Source of the DNA: Bacillota bacterium
GTDB taxonomy: Bacteria; Bacillota; Sulfobacillia; JAJZYS01; JAJZLH01
Direction of reading: 5' to 3'
NCBI GenBank assembly: GCA_021827745.1
Contig: JAKAUI010000058.1
Span: forward strand, 1-64,000
DNA length: 64,000 nt
The number at the start of each line of letters is the position of its first letter. The first letter of the stretch is position 1. The position numbers and the translations under genes were made by a program. Positions 60,094-64,000 of the stretch are shown piece by piece. The notes under the pieces are model-generated. The model ran no database searches. It was not told where the DNA came from and saw only the letters and a list, made by a program, of their open reading frames with translations.

Positions 60094-60820
60094 CTACTGG
60101 GCGGGCAAGGCGGTGGGCGTGTCCGGAGTCGTCACTCCGGTCCGACTGGCGCTCGAGGCAGCGCTGGCCGAGGCAGGAGTTCATCTGACGTCTTTGTCCC
60201 CTGACGCCACAGCAGGGCTGCTGCACCAGACGCTGGCCAGGCTATCGGCACTGGACGGCTGGGTCCACTTCCCTGAGCTAATGTCCTGGCCCCTTTTGGC
60301 GGCCGACGGCGCCTTCAGCCACAGGGTCGGGCGGTGCCTGCAAGAGGCGCATCAGACGCTTTCGGCCGTCGGCCAGAAGATGCGGAGCCAACAGCGCGGG
60401 GCGGTCGTGGTGATGACCGATCTCGGCGGCCTCAGTGTCCGGCACGGAGATGTGGCAGGGGCGACGGCGAGTGCGGCGCTCTTGCAGCTGAGCCGGGCGC
60501 TGGGGGTGACCTGGGCCAAGGACGGGGTGCGGGTCAACGCTGTGGCCATGGGCCATCTCGACGGCGCCACCTCCGGAGGAGAGCGGGAGATCGATCAGGC
60601 CCGCACCCCGCTCGGGCGGCTGGCGAAAGACAGCGAAGTGGCCAAGGCCGCCCTGTTCCTGCTCAGCGACGACGCCAGCTTCATCACGGCCGAGTGTCTG
60701 CCGGTGGATGGCGGATGGCTGGCCTACCAATATTTCTACCCAGCCGCTCACCCAGCGGGCGGTGTGCCGAAAGGACCGACAGCAGAGGAAAACGGGTCAG
60801 GAGGTGTCGTCGATGGGTGA
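60086..60820 (+). CDS. SDR-fold protein with degenerate cofactor and catalytic motifs (pseudo-SDR)
   Basis: KAVGVSGVVTPVRLALEAALAEAG replaces TGxxxGxG; SVRHGDVAGATASAALLQLSRALGVTWAKDGVRVNAVAMG lacks YxxxK; SDR C-terminus PLGRLAKDSEVAKAALFLLSDDASFITAECLPVDGGW retained. Confidence 0.8.
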   Translation: MSDYWAGKAVGVSGVVTPVRLALEAALAEAGVHLTSLSPDATAGLLHQTLARLSALDGWVHFPELMSWPLLAADGAFSHRVGRCLQEAHQTLSAVGQKMRSQQRGAVVVMTDLGGLSVRHGDVAGATASAALLQLSRALGVTWAKDGVRVNAVAMGHLDGATSGGEREIDQARTPLGRLAKDSEVAKAALFLLSDDASFITAECLPVDGGWLAYQYFYPAAHPAGGVPKGPTAEENGSGGVVDG

Positions 60821-61766
60821 GCAGGATTGGCGAGTGGGAGCGCTTTCGGAGATGTACCGGATCCGCGCCTTCGAGGAGCAGTCGGCTGACTTCTACCGCC
60901 AGGGCCTGCTCGGCGGATCGCTGCACCTTGGCATCGGCCAGGAGGCGGTGGCGGTGGGGGCCGTGGGGGCGCTGCGTTCAGCCGACCAGGTGACGATGAC
61001 CTATCGCGGACGGGGCCAGGCCCTGGCCAAGGGCGTCTCGGCCGCCGCCATGTTCGCCGAGATGCTGGGCCGGTCTACGGGCACCAGTCACGGCAAGGGC
61101 GGGCCGATGCACATCTACAGCCCGGAGGCCGGGGCGATGGGAACGAATGCGATCGTGGCGGCCGGGATCCCGATCGCAGCGGGTTTGGCGCTGGCCGCCC
61201 AGCTGGACGAGAGCGACCGGGTGGTGATGACCTTCTTCGGAGACGGCGCCGTCAACCAGGGGGCCTTTCACGAGGCGATGAACCTGGCGGCCATCTGGAA
61301 GCTGCCGCTGGTTCTGATCTGCGAGAACAATCTGTATTCGGAGATGACACCGATCAGGGAGATGGTCGTCCAAGACGACCTGGCCGACCGGGCCAAGGCC
61401 TACGCCATCCCCGCCGCCGTCGTGGACGGAAACGATGTGGTGGTGGTGCGCCAGGCGGCAGAAGAGGCGGTGCAGCGGGCCAGATCGGGCCAGGGGCCGA
61501 CCTTCTTGGAGTGCAAGACCTATCGGCTGGTCGGACACATGCTGGGCGACCCCGAGGTCTACCGAACCCGTGATGAGGTGGAGCGCTGGGCGGCGAACGG
61601 CCCCTTGGTCAGGCTCGAGGCGAGCTTGGTTAGAGATGGGCGGTTGACAGCAAAGGCGTGCGAGGAGATGCAGGCGGCTGCCCGTGAGGAGATCCAGGCC
61701 GCCGCCGCCCAGGCCTTGGCTGAACCGGAGCCGGATGTGGCCCAAGCCCTGACCCACGTCTTCTGA
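60813..61766 (+). CDS. TPP-dependent acetoin/pyruvate dehydrogenase E1 alpha-like subunit
   Basis: MYRIRAFEEQSADFYRQGLLGGSLHLGIGQEAVAVGA...GKGGPMHIYSPEAGAMGTNAIVAAGIPIAAGLALA...FFGDGAVNQGAFHEAMNLAAIWKLPLVLICENN. Confidence 0.93.
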   Translation: MGEQDWRVGALSEMYRIRAFEEQSADFYRQGLLGGSLHLGIGQEAVAVGAVGALRSADQVTMTYRGRGQALAKGVSAAAMFAEMLGRSTGTSHGKGGPMHIYSPEAGAMGTNAIVAAGIPIAAGLALAAQLDESDRVVMTFFGDGAVNQGAFHEAMNLAAIWKLPLVLICENNLYSEMTPIREMVVQDDLADRAKAYAIPAAVVDGNDVVVVRQAAEEAVQRARSGQGPTFLECKTYRLVGHMLGDPEVYRTRDEVERWAANGPLVRLEASLVRDGRLTAKACEEMQAAAREEIQAAAAQALAEPEPDVAQALTHVF

Positions 61767-61782
61767 GGAAGGTTGATCGCCT

Positions 61783-62763
61783 GTGCCTGAGATGAGTTAC
61801 GCCCAGGCTCTCAACGATGCGCTGGGACAAGCGTTGGCCAATGATCCCAAGGTGCTGGTCATGGGCGAGGACATCGGCCATCACGGCGGCGTCTTCGCCG
61901 TGACCAAGGGTCTGCTTGAGCGCTTTGGGCCAAAGCGGGTGATCGACACACCGATCTCGGAATCGGGCTTCTTGGGCGCTGCCATCGGAGCGGCAACGGT
62001 CGGATATCGGCCGGTGGTGGAATTGATGTGGGTCGACTTCGCCATGGTGGCGATGGACCCGATCGTCAATCAGGCCGCCAAGACGTCCTATATGTCAGAT
62101 GGTCGGGTCAAGGTGCCGCTGGTGATCCGTACCCAGCAGGGAGCGGGCCGCGGCAACGGCGCCCAGCATTCGCAGAGCCTCGAGACCATGTTTGCCCAGG
62201 TGCCGGGGTTGAAGGTGGCGGCGCCGTTTGAGCCGGCGGACGCCAAGGGGATGCTGATGGCCGCCGTGGAGGACGACGGGCCGGTGATCTTCCTCGAGCA
62301 CAAACTGCTCTACACCCGCAAGGGAGACGTGCCTGGCGGGCGCCATGTGGTGCCGCTGGGGAAGGCGAAGGTCAGCCGCTTGGGCCAAGATGTCACCCTG
62401 GTCGGCCTATCGCGCATGGTCGAGCTTGCCGAGACGGCGGCGAAGGAGCTGTCCCGACAGGGGGTCGAGGCCGAGGTGATCGATCTGCGCTGCCTGGTTC
62501 CGCTGGACATCGAGACCATTCGCGTCTCGTTGCAGAAGACCGGCCGGGTGGTGCTGGTCCAGGAGGCGCACCGCTCCTTTGGCTGGGCGGCCGAGGTCAG
62601 CGCCCGGCTGATGGAGGATTCGTTCGACGACCTGAAGGCGCCGGTGCGCCGAATCACCAGCGAGGATGTGCCATTTCCGTACAACCAGCGGCTCGAGGCA
62701 TCCGTCATGCCGTCCGTCCCGAAGGTTGTGGCGGCGGCGCTCAGCCTCTGCCAGGACTACTGA
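61783..62763 (+). CDS. TPP-dependent acetoin/pyruvate dehydrogenase E1 beta-like subunit
   Basis: YAQALNDALGQALANDPKVLVMGEDIGHHGGVFAVTKGL...DTPISESGFLGAAIGAATVGYRPVVELMWVDF. Confidence 0.93.
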   Translation: MPEMSYAQALNDALGQALANDPKVLVMGEDIGHHGGVFAVTKGLLERFGPKRVIDTPISESGFLGAAIGAATVGYRPVVELMWVDFAMVAMDPIVNQAAKTSYMSDGRVKVPLVIRTQQGAGRGNGAQHSQSLETMFAQVPGLKVAAPFEPADAKGMLMAAVEDDGPVIFLEHKLLYTRKGDVPGGRHVVPLGKAKVSRLGQDVTLVGLSRMVELAETAAKELSRQGVEAEVIDLRCLVPLDIETIRVSLQKTGRVVLVQEAHRSFGWAAEVSARLMEDSFDDLKAPVRRITSEDVPFPYNQRLEASVMPSVPKVVAAALSLCQDY

Positions 62764-62779
62764 GGAGAGGAGCCGATCG

Positions 62780-64000
62780 ATGACCACGACCATCCGCCTG
62801 CCGAAGCTGGGATTGACGATGGATGAAGCCACCGTGGTCAGGTGGCTGGTGGCGGAGGGGGCGCCTGTCGCTGCCGGGCAGACCTTGCTCGAGGTTGAGA
62901 CGGACAAGGCGACCCTGGAGGTGGAGAGCCAAGCGGGCGGATACTTGAGACGTCAGCTGGCGGCGGCCGGCGCCAAGGTCGTCCTCGGAAGCCCGCTTGG
63001 CATCGTAAGCACAACACTCGATGAGCCGGTGGCCGAGGTCGAAGCGGGCGCTGAGAACGGTGGACACGACCGCACCGCAGCCGCCCCGCGCGAGGACAGC
63101 GTGGCGCCGGATGGGAAGCCGGGCAACGAGCGGGCAACTGCGCATGGCGGCGGCCCGGCATCTCCGGCTGTCCGGCGGCGGGCCAGCGAACTTGGCATCG
63201 ATCTCACAACCGTCAGGGGGTCGGGACCGGGCGGCCGGATCCGCGAAAGCGACCTTGAGGCGCTCGCCGAACCCGTGGACAGAAAGACAACCGCCACGCC
63301 CGGGCCAGCCAACTGGACCGTGTCGGAGATGTCTCGGAGCCGTGTGGCCACAGCCAGGCGGATGGTGGAGTCGGCAACCGGCATCCCTCAGTTCTCTGTG
63401 CGCCGTGAGGTGGCCATGGCGGCGGTCGTAGAGGCCAGAGCGCACCTCTTGGCCGACGCCGGAGCGGGTGCGAAGGTGTCCCTCACCGACCTCCTCTTGG
63501 CAGCCGTGGCCCAAGCCATGATGGCGCATCCAGCGCTTCGCACCCGTCTGATCGGCGACCTCGCAGAAGCCCGGATGGCAGCGTGTCCGACCGCCAACAT
63601 CGGGCTCGCCGTGGACACGCCAGGCGGGCTGCTCGTGCCGGTGCTCAGCGATCTTGGCGGAAAGAGCGTGCTGGACATCGCACGTCTGAGGTCTCAGGCG
63701 GTGGAGGTCGCCCGTACGGGCCGGATCGGCGCCGGCTTTGCCAAAGATGGGACCTTCACCGTCTCCAATCTCGGTCCGTTCGACGTCGATGACTTCACCG
63801 CCCTGGTCAGCCCAGGGGAAGCAGGCGTGGTGGCCGTGGGAGCCCTCCGCCAGCGGCCTCGCGCCGAAGGGCAGGAGGTGCGCATCGAGCCTTCCCTTAC
63901 CCTGACCTTCAGTTTCGATCACCGCCTGATCGACGGCGCCGAAGGAGCCCGCTTTGCCGCCCGGGTGGTGACGGAGCTTGGAGCCGTGGCCAAAGGCGCT
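62780..64000 (+). CDS. Dihydrolipoamide acyltransferase (E2), 3' truncated by window end; not in the ORF track because it has no stop in the window
   Basis: Own translation from ATG 62780 is open to 64000: MTTTIRLPKLGLTMDEATVVRWLVAEGAPVAAGQTLLEVETDKATLEVES...PAVRRRASELGIDLTTVRGSGPGGRIRESDL...FSFDHRLIDGAEGARFAARVV. Confidence 0.92.
   Translation, partial: MTTTIRLPKLGLTMDEATVVRWLVAEGAPVAAGQTLLEVETDKATLEVESQAGGYLRRQLAAAGAKVVLGSPLGIVSTTLDEPVAEVEAGAENGGHDRTAAAPREDSVAPDGKPGNERATAHGGGPASPAVRRRASELGIDLTTVRGSGPGGRIRESDLEALAEPVDRKTTATPGPANWTVSEMSRSRVATARRMVESATGIPQFSVRREVAMAAVVEARAHLLADAGAGAKVSLTDLLLAAVAQAMMAHPALRTRLIGDLAEARMAACPTANIGLAVDTPGGLLVPVLSDLGGKSVLDIARLRSQAVEVARTGRIGAGFAKDGTFTVSNLGPFDVDDFTALVSPGEAGVVAVGALRQRPRAEGQEVRIEPSLTLTFSFDHRLIDGAEGARFAARVVTELGAVAKGA

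Overview
This 64 kb window is high-GC bacterial DNA. Its gene order resembles the Bacillota hemW-hrcA-grpE-dnaJ...rpsU-yqeY...phoH-pgpH-ybeY-dgkA-recO-glyQ-glyS-PPSR-ppdK-dgt-dnaG-rpoD block; the taxon is inferred from synteny only. (1) 1-5974: hemW (5' truncated), a CIRCE element, hrcA, grpE, dnaJ (no dnaK between grpE and dnaJ), ddl, a HIT protein, rpsU, yqeY. (2) 5983-28341: a block entirely on the minus strand. Most of it is a tandem array of NINE paralogous lipoproteins (about 7.1-25.3 kb), each with a lipobox, an Ig-like segment and Vgb/streptogramin-lyase-like beta-propeller repeats. All nine share an upstream motif, GGAACC-N18-CTCT, at constant spacing (degenerate in copies 5 and 9), which looks like an ECF-sigma promoter. 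The copies are mosaic and nearly identical in patches. (3) 28.4-32 kb: trpS, a RelE/XRE toxin-antitoxin pair, and a methylmalonyl-CoA-mutase-family large subunit. (4) 32-47.3 kb: the conserved housekeeping run, with a glycyl T-box before glyQ. (5) 47.7-50.8 kb: an AbrB/PIN TA pair, a quinone-oxidoreductase-like gene, three tRNAs (Asn, CAT, Val), and a DUF1778/GNAT TA pair. (6) 51.2 kb to the end: a putative catabolic cluster (APC permease, DUF4432, SMP-30 lactonase, SDRs, metallophosphoesterase, nucleotidyltransferase, LacI regulator, cupin, acetoin/pyruvate-dehydrogenase-like E1a/E1b/E2) with cre/LacI-type operators. The E2 gene runs off the window. The lipoprotein array with its shared promoter motif is the best candidate for an undescribed system.
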